A stretch of DNA of 64,000 bases from Parabacteroides johnsonii DSM 18315. GTDB taxonomy: Bacteria; Bacteroidota; Bacteroidia; Bacteroidales; Tannerellaceae. The DNA lies in NCBI RefSeq assembly GCF_025151045.1, contig NZ_CP102285.1, forward strand, positions 1,798,001-1,862,000. Direction: 5' to 3'. The first letter of the stretch is position 1. Every line of letters begins with the position of its first letter. Position numbers and translations under genes: made by a program. Below are positions 45,343 to 56,840 of the stretch, piece after piece. The notes beneath the pieces are model-generated. The model was not told where the DNA came from and did no database searches. It saw nothing but the letters and a program-made list of their open reading frames with translations.

Positions 45343-45513
45343 TCAATTTTTAGAGCTTTCGCTCATTTGGCTCATCAATCTGCGGATCTCAGCATTTACT
45401 CGCTGACACATCGAACCATTTCCTACTGACTGATAACGATCAGCCTGATAACGCAACATCGCTAAAGTACGCATACTTTTTTCGTTTTCTCTCATCATCA
45501 TAATTTTACTCAT
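45343..45513 (-). CDS. small protein, 56 residues, unknown function
   Basis: A short frame of 56 codons starting at 45513 (minus), rich in Met, Arg, Ser and Gln, beginning MSKIMMMRENEKSM, with RTLAMLRYQADRYQSV in the middle and VNAEIRRLMSQMSESSKN at the end. It is basic to neutral, probably alpha-helical and has no signal peptide or membrane helix. Support for a real gene is strong for its size: a TATCTTTG box (45587-45594), a GGAG Shine-Dalgarno 7 nt before the ATG, and a leader hairpin that includes that GGAG. A hairpin follows the stop. I do not recognise the family. It is convergent with none of its neighbours and sits between the M28 peptidase and carbonic anhydrase genes. Confidence 0.7.
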   Translation of the reverse strand: MSKIMMMRENEKSMRTLAMLRYQADRYQSVGNGSMCQRVNAEIRRLMSQMSESSKN

Positions 45514-45518
45514 TTAAA

Positions 45519-45536
45519 TTCTCCACGCTTGGAGAA
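45519..45536 (-). promoter_or_regulatory. leader hairpin sequestering the Shine-Dalgarno of the 56-codon gene
   Basis: Minus strand TTCTCC-AAGCGT-GGAGAA, a perfect 6-bp stem. The right arm contains the GGAG ribosome-binding site that sits 7 nt before the ATG. Strong Shine-Dalgarno sequences are uncommon in Bacteroidetes, so this is likely functional. Confidence 0.55.
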
Positions 45537-45586
45537 CGATTAATAATAACTAAACCTAAACTTTCTTTTTCTTTTTGTTTACAGTG

Positions 45587-45594
45587 CAAAGATA
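45587..45594 (-). promoter_or_regulatory. -7 promoter box of the 56-codon gene
   Basis: TATCTTTG on the minus strand, giving a leader of about 65-70 nt that contains the hairpin at 45519-45536. Confidence 0.65.
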
Positions 45595-45688
45595 AACATT
45601 TTATTTGAATTTATGCTGTAAAACATATTTAATATTTATCATTTAACCATATTTAGGTTTTTATTAAACACTTTTCATCTCGATTTAC

Positions 45689-46231
45689 CTAAACGACAGT
45701 AGTCAATTCACCTGTAGTCGAATCGATTACAAATCCTCGAACCGTTATATCTTTCGGAATCAACGGATGTTTTTGCACTTGAGCTACTGTTTCACGAACA
45801 GAACCTTCCGGAGTGTCGAATCCGCGCAACCACGATTTGAAATCAATACCGCAGTAACGCATCATATCGATATGTTCCGAAGGGATGCCGCGCTTCTTCA
45901 TTACCTCAATCATCTGCTCGCTATCCATATGCTTGGCACCGCAATCGGTATGACCGATAATCATGACTTCGTTCACCCCTAATTCATAAATGGCAACCAG
46001 CAGACTCCGGATCACACTTCCGAAAGGATGGGAAATAATCGCCCCCGCATTCTTGATGATCTTGACATCGCCGTTCTTTATGCCCAAAGCTGCCGGCAGT
46101 AGCTCTGTAAGGCGTGTGTCCATACAAGACACAATCGCTATTTTCTTATCAGGATATTTATTGGTGATAAACCGCTCATATCCTTTATTCTTTACAAATT
46201 CACGATTAAATTTCAATAACTCGTCTATCAT
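45689..46231 (-). CDS. beta-class carbonic anhydrase
   Basis: A 180-residue zinc enzyme interconverting CO2 and bicarbonate. Zinc ligands are Cys36, His94 and Cys97 (VSCMDTRL and GHTDCGAKH), with the Asp38-Arg40 dyad. The N-terminal helix is short, as in the compact beta-type. It lies 31 bp after a HAD hydrolase gene on the same strand and is probably co-transcribed from the promoter at 47070-47077. Bicarbonate would feed the carboxylation reactions of succinate-forming fermentation. Confidence 0.95.
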   Translation of the reverse strand: MIDELLKFNREFVKNKGYERFITNKYPDKKIAIVSCMDTRLTELLPAALGIKNGDVKIIKNAGAIISHPFGSVIRSLLVAIYELGVNEVMIIGHTDCGAKHMDSEQMIEVMKKRGIPSEHIDMMRYCGIDFKSWLRGFDTPEGSVRETVAQVQKHPLIPKDITVRGFVIDSTTGELTTVV

Positions 46232-46262
46232 AACTATCCTATATATATGTAACAGTTCAAAA

Positions 46263-47039
46263 TCAAATAATGTTGAAATGTTTCAACGCATTGTATACAC
46301 CATTCTCGTCGACAGAGGTCGTCACATAACTGGCCGCACTCATCACATCTTCGGCCGCATTTCCCATAGCAACCCCGATACCGACATGGCTAAGCATCTG
46401 GATATCATTGCCTCCATCGCCAAAGGCCATACATTCGTCCAGACCGATATGGTAATGTTCCAGCATCTTGTCAATCCCTACCCGTTTACTACTTCCAAGC
46501 GGTACGATATCTGTAAAAAGAGGGTTCCATCGTGTGGATTCACAATGAGACAGGACCTTCATAATACGTTTTTCCTGCTCTGCCGTAAAAAAGGCGATCA
46601 GCTGGTAGACCGTCTTTCCATAAATATCCTCGATCGGACGGATTGGGGGAGCCGGGAAGTTCAACAGATGAAACACATCGTTGACCGCTTTATCCGTATA
46701 GTTCATAAAAATCTCGTCTTCCTGTACGAAGGCACAAGGGAACTCGCCTTCCTTTTCCTGGTAACGTACCAAGGCTTCGATATCCTTATCGGGAATACTG
46801 TGCTTATAAATCACATCGTCCTTTCCGGCAAACACATAGCCACCATTCAAAGTCACATATCCATCGAACTCAAGATCGCCCAGATTGTTAATCGAACGGC
46901 GATGACGGCCGGTTGCTATAAATACTTTTATCCCCTTCTTCTTCAACAACTCGATCGCATGAAGGGTGGATTTCGGGACTACATGTGTTTTAAAGCTGAC
47001 CAATGTCCCATCGATATCAAAAAATACTGCTTTAATCAT
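46263..47039 (-). CDS. Cof-type HAD-IIB phosphatase
   Basis: A 258-residue haloacid-dehalogenase hydrolase. The nucleophile motif is FFDIDGTLVSF (Asp8 and Asp10), motif II is FIATGR, and motif IV is AFGDGGNDIQML. The large cap between motifs II and III is of the IIB type, as in sugar phosphatases or pyridoxal phosphate phosphatases. The natural substrate is unknown. It heads a two-gene unit with carbonic anhydrase. Confidence 0.93.
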   Translation of the reverse strand: MIKAVFFDIDGTLVSFKTHVVPKSTLHAIELLKKKGIKVFIATGRHRRSINNLGDLEFDGYVTLNGGYVFAGKDDVIYKHSIPDKDIEALVRYQEKEGEFPCAFVQEDEIFMNYTDKAVNDVFHLLNFPAPPIRPIEDIYGKTVYQLIAFFTAEQEKRIMKVLSHCESTRWNPLFTDIVPLGSSKRVGIDKMLEHYHIGLDECMAFGDGGNDIQMLSHVGIGVAMGNAAEDVMSAASYVTTSVDENGVYNALKHFNII

Positions 47040-47069
47040 AACCTAAACTCATTACCTTTTAAATCTCAA

Positions 47070-47077
47070 CAAAGGTA
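47070..47077 (-). promoter_or_regulatory. -7 promoter box of the HAD-carbonic anhydrase unit
   Basis: TACCTTTG on the minus strand, 30 bp before the HAD gene start. Confidence 0.6.
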
Positions 47078-47115
47078 AGAATAATTACGGATTTCCAAAG
47101 GTCATATAAAATTAC

Positions 47116-47123
47116 TATATTTG
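47116..47123 (+). promoter_or_regulatory. -7 promoter box of the OprP-like porin gene
   Basis: TATATTTG on the plus strand, 26 bp before the ATG at 47150. Confidence 0.6.
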
Positions 47124-47149
47124 AACGCTGAAACATTTTATTTGCAGAC

Positions 47150-48325
47150 ATGAAAACACATCTCTACTTATTGACAATACTATTCATATTCTCCCCATCC
47201 GTCTTTGCACAAGAGATTGAGAAAGAAACCGTTCCCGGACAAGAACCGACTTTGGTCGAACGACTCACAGGAGGGAAAAAGGTGATCGAAAGCGCAGAAA
47301 TGAATTTCCAGCTTTTTACTTCGGCAAACGCCAATTTCACTGGTTCCAATTTCGACGGCATGAACTTCAAGCTGAATCGTGTCCGGCTGGAAATAAAAGG
47401 GGATGTATGGAAAAACCTTTCCTATCATTACCGGCAGTCGTTCAATAAATATTCGGACCCTTATTCGCTGGACAACCTTTCGTCCTCGCTCGAATTGGCT
47501 TATGTCAACCTGAAAGTACATGACAAATTCGGCTTTACGATCGGTAAGCAGTTTGTCAATTTCGGAGGATACGAATATTTTGTCAATTCGATAAAAGTCC
47601 GTGAATTCAGTGAGTTCAATAACCTACTGACCTGCTATCAGGCTGGTATTTCAGGCAACTGGCAGATCAATCCTGACCACGAACTTTGCTTCCAGATCGT
47701 AAACAACCGGAGCGGACAGGACAACGAGATCTACCCGACCGGATTGCCTGACAACACACGGGAAGCAAAAGTTCCTTTCATGTATACGGTAAACTGGAAC
47801 AGTTACTATTTCGACCGCGTCCTGCAACTCCGTTATGCCGCTTCCGTAGGACAACAGACACAGAAACGTTACTCTTATTACTTCACCTGCGGCAACACAA
47901 TCGAGAAAGGTCCTCTGCTGACTTATCTGGACATCATGTACACCCGGCAGGGATTGGACCAACACGGCGTTATCAGCCGTCTGCCAGAGACAGCCCAGAC
48001 AGCTTGCAATACCGAGTATCTATCGGTCATCGCCGATGTGGACTACCGGATTCACCCGCGTTGGAACCTCTATGTGAAAGGTGCTTATGAAACCGGAAGA
48101 GTGTACAAGGCGAACGGGCCGTTTGCCAAAGGCATGTACCGCCGTTCCTGGAATGCACAGAGCAGCCTCGAATTTTTCCCGATCAAGAACAGTGATCTTT
48201 TTATCTTCCTCCTTTACACATATCGCGGCGTGAAACTCGAAAAAGCAGCCTTGGATATGGGAGCAGTCGATCCCGACACGCATCGTATTTCGTTAGGACT
48301 GGTCTATTCGATTCCGGTATTTTAA
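47150..48325 (+). CDS. porin, phosphate-selective OprO/OprP-like family
   Basis: A 391-residue outer-membrane porin. After a signal peptide ending near SVFAQ the sequence alternates short amphipathic strands (FKLNRVRLEIKGD, GFTIGKQFVNFGGYEY, HELCFQIVNNRSG) and ends in VYSIPVF with a C-terminal phenylalanine, as expected for a barrel. The family includes polyphosphate- and phosphate-selective porins, but selectivity here is not shown. It is a single-gene unit. Confidence 0.85.
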   Translation: MKTHLYLLTILFIFSPSVFAQEIEKETVPGQEPTLVERLTGGKKVIESAEMNFQLFTSANANFTGSNFDGMNFKLNRVRLEIKGDVWKNLSYHYRQSFNKYSDPYSLDNLSSSLELAYVNLKVHDKFGFTIGKQFVNFGGYEYFVNSIKVREFSEFNNLLTCYQAGISGNWQINPDHELCFQIVNNRSGQDNEIYPTGLPDNTREAKVPFMYTVNWNSYYFDRVLQLRYAASVGQQTQKRYSYYFTCGNTIEKGPLLTYLDIMYTRQGLDQHGVISRLPETAQTACNTEYLSVIADVDYRIHPRWNLYVKGAYETGRVYKANGPFAKGMYRRSWNAQSSLEFFPIKNSDLFIFLLYTYRGVKLEKAALDMGAVDPDTHRISLGLVYSIPVF

Positions 48326-48355
48326 ACCTTCTCTTTCAAGTCTCTGTTTTTTATA

Positions 48356-48363
48356 TATCTTTG
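48356..48363 (+). promoter_or_regulatory. -7 promoter box of the aldo/keto reductase gene
   Basis: TATCTTTG on the plus strand, 24 bp before the ATG at 48388 and 30 bp after the porin stop. Confidence 0.65.
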
Positions 48364-48387
48364 TAAAAACATAAATAAATAGAGACT

Positions 48388-49425
48388 ATGGAATACAGGC
48401 AATTAGGAGGTTCGGGACTTTTCGTGCCCGCACTTTGTTTAGGGACAGCTACTTTCGGTGGCACAAATGGTTTTGAAGGTTGGGGACACACGGAAGTGGC
48501 AGAAGCTACCCGAATGGTCAACCTATGCCTGGATGCGGGCGTGAATCTGTTCGACACGGCAGATGTCTATTCCGGAGGACTTTCCGAAGAGATATTGGGT
48601 AAGGCGATCCGCGGACTGCGCGATAAATTATTGATCTCGACAAAAGCGACTTTCAACCTAAACCCTGCCACCCGTAACGCAATGGGCTCTTCCCGCTTCC
48701 ATCTGATAGAGGCTTGCGAGGCCAGCCTGAAACGGCTGAACACCGATCATATCGACATTTACCACATGCATGGTTTCGATGCCAACACACCGGTGGAAGA
48801 GACGCTTCGTGCCCTTGACGATCTGATCACTGCCGGAAAGATCCGTTATATCGCTTGCTCCAACTTCTCCGGCTGGCATTTGATGAAGTCGTTTTCTGTT
48901 TCCGAACGTCACGGATGGAGCCGTTACGTAGCTCAGCAGGTTTATTATTCACTTCTGAACCGTGAGTTCGAATGGGAGCTGATGCCGCTCGGCATCGACC
49001 AAAAAGTAGGGACAATCATCTGGAGCCCATTGTCAGCCGGTCGCCTGGGTGGCAAATATCGCCGTAATAACCCGATTCCGTCCGACGGCCGTGTAGCCCG
49101 CGGCGGAAGTCCGATTCCCGACGAAGCGACATCCTATGAACGGTTATACGATATCATGGAAGTGCTGGATGAAATTGCCGAAGAGACCGGCCGTACGGTT
49201 GCACAATGTGCTTTGAACTGGCTGCTGCAACGTCCGACTGTTTCCAGCCTGATCATCGGTGCCCGCACGGAGGAACAGTTAAAACAAAACCTGGAGGCAG
49301 TCGGCTGGAATCTGACACCGGAACAGGTGAAACGGCTGGATGAAGCCAGCCGCGTTACTCCGGTTTACCCTTATTGGCATCAGGCACAATTCCCGGAAAT
49401 GAAATCACAATTACTTTTCCCTTAA
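48388..49425 (+). CDS. aldo/keto reductase
   Basis: A 345-residue NADPH-dependent TIM-barrel oxidoreductase. The catalytic tetrad is present: Asp and Tyr in LFDTADVYSGG, Lys in ISTKATF and His in IYHMHGFD. The C-terminal SLIIGARTEEQLKQNL segment binds the cofactor. It resembles the YajO/Gcy-type branch that reduces sugar- or steroid-like aldehydes, but its substrate is unknown. It has its own promoter and a strong terminator 20 bp past its stop. Confidence 0.95.
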   Translation: MEYRQLGGSGLFVPALCLGTATFGGTNGFEGWGHTEVAEATRMVNLCLDAGVNLFDTADVYSGGLSEEILGKAIRGLRDKLLISTKATFNLNPATRNAMGSSRFHLIEACEASLKRLNTDHIDIYHMHGFDANTPVEETLRALDDLITAGKIRYIACSNFSGWHLMKSFSVSERHGWSRYVAQQVYYSLLNREFEWELMPLGIDQKVGTIIWSPLSAGRLGGKYRRNNPIPSDGRVARGGSPIPDEATSYERLYDIMEVLDEIAEETGRTVAQCALNWLLQRPTVSSLIIGARTEEQLKQNLEAVGWNLTPEQVKRLDEASRVTPVYPYWHQAQFPEMKSQLLFP

Positions 49426-49444
49426 AAGAAAAGCAACCAAAAAC

Positions 49445-49511
49445 AAGGCTTAACCGGCCGACGGTTTCGGACAACAGTTCCGCTTTACGCCCGGCCAGTT
49501 AAGCCTTCTTT
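49445..49511 (+). terminator. terminator after aldo/keto reductase
   Basis: A long stem, AAGGCTTAACCGGCC with GGCCAGTTAAGCCTT, around a 30-nt structured loop, then TCTTT. Confidence 0.85.
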
Positions 49512-49598
49512 GAAAACTCCACTTTTCTTTAGAGCCAATACAATCTGCTTCGGATCATTCAAACAAAGCCGATCCGACCCGATTATACCGGGATGATA

Positions 49599-50261
49599 TT
49601 ACAATAAATAGACATCATTAATATCCAGCTTGAATTGCAGGCCAAGAAATTCCGCCGCTTTCCTACAAAGTAGCATCCGTCCGGTAAAAATCTCGAAATA
49701 GTCCATCACAGCACAGATTTCGGTGTTGATCTTCAAATCGAGAGTGATCGTTTTCGAATCCGGCTCCAATATAACATCCGATTTTTCGGCTGCATAATTT
49801 ACCCGGTCATGGATATCGAAATTAATCGTGGAACGGTTACGGACACGGCTGCGACGCACATCCGTCTTATCTGCGATTATCAAAGCAGCCGCAACGGCAT
49901 TTACGGCAGCAGCCGTCTGTTCATCATGATTCCCGATAGCGGTAATGACGGTCGCCACATCTTCGGGCGGCATCCCCATCTTATCCAGAATACGGAAAGC
50001 CATCATAGCTCCGCTTTGAGCGTGGTCGATGCGATTCACCACATTGCCTATATCGTGCATGAAACCGGCGATACGAGCCAATTTCACCTCATGCGCATCA
50101 TATCCTAACTTTTCCAATAAATCTCCTGCTACTTTCGCAACCTTCGTGCAATGGGCAAAGCTATGCTCCGTGTAGCCGATTGCTTTCAACGACTCGTCCG
50201 CTTGTTTGATATAAGTCCGGATCTCTTCGGAATTGCGGACATCTTCATATGTTACATTCAT
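49599..50261 (-). CDS. HD-domain metal-dependent phosphohydrolase
   Basis: A 220-residue HD-superfamily protein. Metal ligands are in HSFAHCTKVAK, GFMHDIGNVVNRIDHAQSG (the HD pair) and AIGNHDEQ, followed by IADKTDVRRSRVR, whose Asp and Lys are usual in nucleotide phosphohydrolases. The last 70 residues form a small alpha/beta domain. No partner gene is evident, and its nucleotide substrate is unknown. It is convergent with the aldo/keto reductase gene. Confidence 0.88.
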   Translation of the reverse strand: MNVTYEDVRNSEEIRTYIKQADESLKAIGYTEHSFAHCTKVAKVAGDLLEKLGYDAHEVKLARIAGFMHDIGNVVNRIDHAQSGAMMAFRILDKMGMPPEDVATVITAIGNHDEQTAAAVNAVAAALIIADKTDVRRSRVRNRSTINFDIHDRVNYAAEKSDVILEPDSKTITLDLKINTEICAVMDYFEIFTGRMLLCRKAAEFLGLQFKLDINDVYLL

Positions 50262-50383
50262 ATTTTTATCTTTACTATATACGTTAATTAAACACAGAAA
50301 TATTCCATTTTGTTCTGCCGAAGAACCAGAAGGACATGAATTTCATATTACAAAAGCCTTTTACCGGTCTTTATTGGAATAAT

Positions 50384-50420
50384 AAAAAAGCGGAATCTCA
50401 TGGTGAGACTCCGCTTTCTA
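50384..50420 (-). terminator. terminator after nifJ
   Basis: Minus strand: AAAGCGGAGTCTCA, loop CCA, TGAGATTCCGCTTT then a T-run. It lies about 50 bp past the nifJ stop. Confidence 0.9.
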
Positions 50421-50470
50421 TTTTATTCGGGTGAAAAAAGGATTTCCACCCTTAGATGATCATAATCAAA

Positions 50471-54019
<3,549 letters not shown>

Positions 54020-54049
54020 AGACTCTTACTATTAGTATTTAAAAAAATT

Positions 54050-55228
54050 TCAATATAAAAAGCCGAAAAGCCAAAGCGGGATCATGTTGCCCTCTCCTAC
54101 TTCGACCTTATCGATTGCATAATACAGATCAGGATTATTCTTCACTTTCATACTTTCTTCAATCCTGAAATTATACATTCCATTGACCAAGAAATGTGCG
54201 TTCTTTCCGCCCTCGTTCAATCTATTGTCCTTCAGAAGCTGGTTATAAAAGAACGATTCGCGGACAGACTGCATATTCACTTCCATCGGCCGGATGGGAT
54301 ACATCAGATTGGAATTGTACATATACACTTTAGACGGCTTCTTGGGGAACGACTCTCCTACCGGATAAAGCATATTCATCAAACGGGCATCGGCCAAATA
54401 TTTGATATAGTTCATCACGGTTGCCCGCGAAGTCTCGATATCCTTGCTCAACTGGCTTACATTGGGCGTACAAGGAGCGCTTGTCGCCAACAGATAAAGC
54501 AGCTTACGCAGTTTCGGCAGATAGCTTTGTTCGATTTGTTTTATGTATAACACATCTACCTCAAGCATCATATTCATGGTCTTTAGCAAATTCTCCGAGA
54601 AATTGCGTTTCTCCAGAAAGAACGGATAGAAACCATGATGCAGATAGTCCTGGAAGTATGCCATCGGTTTTCCCACCGAGCAGATGCCTTTCGCAATCTC
54701 CTGATGGCCCACCAATATTTCTTCAAATGTATAAGCCGGAAAACTATTCCCGGACATCAGATTAAAAAATTCCCGGAATGAAAAACCTCGTAGGTTATAC
54801 GAAACCACCTTGCCCGACAGGTCGGGATTTTCCTCTTTCAACCGCATGACGGAAGAACCGGAAAAAATGATCTTCAAGTCAGTGAAGTTATCGTAACAAT
54901 AACGGAGTTCTTTCGACCATCCCGAATATTTGAACACTTGGTCGATCAGCAGCACTTTTCCCCCTTTTGCCCTGAACTCAGAAGCAAAATCGACCAACGT
55001 ACGTTCCGTAAAATAAAAATGATTCAGATTTATGTAAAGACACTCCTTATTATCCGCGCCAAAATGCTCGCGGGCATAATCCAGCAGAAAAGTCGTCTTT
55101 CCCACTCCGCGAGAACCCTTAATGCCGATCAGCCGGTCATTCCAGTCGATCTCATCCATCAGTCCTCTGCGAACCGGCGAATACAAGTGTTCTACCAGGT
55201 ATTTATGTGTTTTAAAGAATGAATCCAC
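54050..55228 (-). CDS. AAA_14/DUF4143-type ATPase with altered Walker B
   Basis: A 392-residue ATP-binding protein of the AAA_14-DUF4143 family, unknown function, common in bacterial genomes as isolated genes. The Walker A is GSRGVGKTTFLLDY near residue 39. The Walker B reads VLLIDQVFKYSGW, where most relatives have D-E, so the catalytic glutamate is a glutamine (codon CAA, 54938-54940). The sensor segment IIFSGSSVM follows. A winged-helix-like DUF4143 part occupies about residues 230-392. The gene has a TATATTTG box at 55300-55307, set between inverted repeat arms, and lies directly upstream of nifJ. Confidence 0.92.
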   Translation of the reverse strand: MDSFFKTHKYLVEHLYSPVRRGLMDEIDWNDRLIGIKGSRGVGKTTFLLDYAREHFGADNKECLYINLNHFYFTERTLVDFASEFRAKGGKVLLIDQVFKYSGWSKELRYCYDNFTDLKIIFSGSSVMRLKEENPDLSGKVVSYNLRGFSFREFFNLMSGNSFPAYTFEEILVGHQEIAKGICSVGKPMAYFQDYLHHGFYPFFLEKRNFSENLLKTMNMMLEVDVLYIKQIEQSYLPKLRKLLYLLATSAPCTPNVSQLSKDIETSRATVMNYIKYLADARLMNMLYPVGESFPKKPSKVYMYNSNLMYPIRPMEVNMQSVRESFFYNQLLKDNRLNEGGKNAHFLVNGMYNFRIEESMKVKNNPDLYYAIDKVEVGEGNMIPLWLFGFLY

Positions 55229-55236
55229 CTTCTATT

Positions 55237-55268
55237 CAATTGACAATTAACAATGGACAATTGACAAC
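55237..55268. repeat. AATTGACAATT repeat, left arm
   Basis: CAATTGACAATTAACAATGG followed by ACAATTGACAA. It is in the 5' leader of the DUF4143 gene and is inverted relative to the arm at 55360-55391. Same repeat type as 18831-18911. Confidence 0.85.
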
Positions 55269-55299
55269 TTGCGGTCGCTTATCCATTTGTTTAGCGGGG

Positions 55300-55307
55300 C
55301 AAATATA
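55300..55307 (-). promoter_or_regulatory. -7 promoter box of the DUF4143 gene
   Basis: TATATTTG on the minus strand, 71 bp before the ATG and inside the loop of the repeat arms. Confidence 0.6.
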
Positions 55308-55359
55308 GATAATCTTTCTCAAATTGCAATACAGAGTTTGCAATTTTCACCACAAAACA

Positions 55360-55391
55360 CAAATTGTCAATTGTCAATTATCAATTATCAA
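55360..55391. repeat. AATTGACAATT repeat, right arm, at the ilvE stop codon
   Basis: AAATTGTCAATTGTCAATTA and TCAATTATCA, the inverse of the arm at 55237-55268. It ends one base before the ilvE stop codon (55392-55394). Confidence 0.85.
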
Positions 55392-56411
55392 TTATTCAAT
55401 CACCGTCACCCAATTATACACATCCGGCTCATCCCCATACTGGATAGCACGCAGTTTATTGTATAGTTTTTCACAAACAGGACCCGGCTTGCCGTCTTTC
55501 GCAATCACATAAGACTTATTGATGTCCAAGTCGTCGATCTGTGAGATCGGAGCGATAACCGCGGCTGTTCCGCATTCGGCTGCTTCATCGAACGTAGCGA
55601 TTTCTTCTACCGGAACCGGACGGCGTTCCACTGTCAGGCCCATATCGGTTGCCAACTGCTGCAAACTTTTGTTCGTGATGGAAGGCAGGATAGAGTGAGA
55701 CTGCGGAGTGATGTAGCTGTTGCCACGGATTCCGAAGAAGTTGGCCGGACCGCATTCGTCCAGATATTTCTTTTCTTTCGGGTCCAGATACAAAACAGCG
55801 GCGTAGCCCAGCTCATGAGCCTTTTCGCCCGCAACGAGGCTGGCGGCATAGTTACCGCCGACTTTGATCGTACCGGTTCCCTGAGGGGCAGCACGGTCGT
55901 AATCGCGCATGATACATACTTTGGAGGGTTTAAAACCACCCTTGAAATACGGTCCCACCGGCGTCACAAACACCATGAACATATATTCGGGAGCCGGCTT
56001 CACACCCACCTGGGCACCCAAACCGATCATCAACGGACGGATATATAAAGCAGCCCCGCTTTCATAAGGGGGAACAAAACGTTCGTTCAGTTTTACGACC
56101 TTACGGATAGCCTCCTCAAACTTCTCAACGGGCAACTCGGCCATTTTGATACCGCGGCTGGAAGATTGCATGCGTTTGCCGTTCTCATCCATACGGAACA
56201 CACGGATCTTGCCGTCTTTCCCTTTGAACGCCTTCAATCCTTCAAACGACTCCTGTCCATAATGCAAACATGTGGCAGCCATATGAATATTGATGATCTC
56301 GGAAGAACTTACTTCGAGTTCGCCCCATTTACCATCCCGATAGTAACACCGTACATTATAGTCTGTCTTCATATAACCGAATGACAGATCAGACCAATTA
56401 ATATTTTCCAT
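55392..56411 (-). CDS. ilvE: branched-chain amino acid aminotransferase
   Basis: A 339-residue class IV PLP enzyme, last step of valine, leucine and isoleucine synthesis and first step of their breakdown. The PLP lysine is Lys183 in GTIKVGGNYAASL, and the N-terminal LHYGQESFEGLKAFKG motif is typical of the eukaryotic-type branch seen in Bacteroidetes. The C-terminal PISQIDDLDINKSYVIAKDG segment holds phosphate-binding residues. It has a TACCTTTG box 28 bp upstream and is followed by repeat DNA. Confidence 0.97.
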   Translation of the reverse strand: MENINWSDLSFGYMKTDYNVRCYYRDGKWGELEVSSSEIINIHMAATCLHYGQESFEGLKAFKGKDGKIRVFRMDENGKRMQSSSRGIKMAELPVEKFEEAIRKVVKLNERFVPPYESGAALYIRPLMIGLGAQVGVKPAPEYMFMVFVTPVGPYFKGGFKPSKVCIMRDYDRAAPQGTGTIKVGGNYAASLVAGEKAHELGYAAVLYLDPKEKKYLDECGPANFFGIRGNSYITPQSHSILPSITNKSLQQLATDMGLTVERRPVPVEEIATFDEAAECGTAAVIAPISQIDDLDINKSYVIAKDGKPGPVCEKLYNKLRAIQYGDEPDVYNWVTVIE

Positions 56412-56439
56412 ATCTTATCGTAATTAGATTATTGACAGG

Positions 56440-56447
56440 CAAAGGTA
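56440..56447 (-). promoter_or_regulatory. -7 promoter box of ilvE
   Basis: TACCTTTG on the minus strand, 28 bp before the ilvE ATG. Confidence 0.65.
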
Positions 56448-56600
56448 TTAATAAAAAATGAAAAACGGCAACCGTTACTCATTTAATCCTCACAGGAAAA
56501 TAATCCCGCTAATTGTCGCAATGCGTACAGAGAAATTCGGCTACACTCTTATTGTACACCTTGCTTCAAACCCCATTGGTCCAAATCGAAACTACTACTG

Positions 56601-56663
56601 CATCTAATTCGATTTTATACCCCATTTAATTCAAATTACACGCAAGGGTAATATTTTTTAACA
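56601..56663. repeat. 63-bp dispersed repeat, copy 2
   Basis: Gap-free alignment to 45040-45102. One change in the hairpin (ACACGCAAGGGT) breaks a base pair. The rest of 56448-56812, a gap of about 400 bp between divergent genes, shows no gene. Confidence 0.8.
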
Positions 56664-56812
56664 GACATAAGATTCCTACACCTCACTATCAATCAAGATT
56701 TTAATCCAAAATCGTATTTTAAAGGGAGATATTGTCTATTTTAACACTCATTTACCCCCTCAAAAACGGCAAAAATAACAGGAACGATAGATGCAAATTG
56801 CAGATTATATCG

Positions 56813-56820
56813 TATCTTTG
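56813..56820 (+). promoter_or_regulatory. -7 promoter box of the AAA/PD-(D/E)XK gene
   Basis: TATCTTTG on the plus strand. It overlaps a GTG at 56820 that would otherwise be taken as start, which moves the start to 56841. Confidence 0.7.
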
Positions 56821-56840
56821 TGAAGAAGCAACAAAAAGAC

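Noticed and set aside
45141-45353. 70-codon plus-strand frame antisense to the 56-codon gene
   Set aside because: It has no promoter or ribosome-binding site, and the minus-strand gene has both.
56820-56840. GTG start of the AAA/PD-(D/E)XK gene
   Set aside because: The GTG is part of the TATCTTTG promoter box, so it cannot be translated from that promoter; the ATG at 56841 fits.
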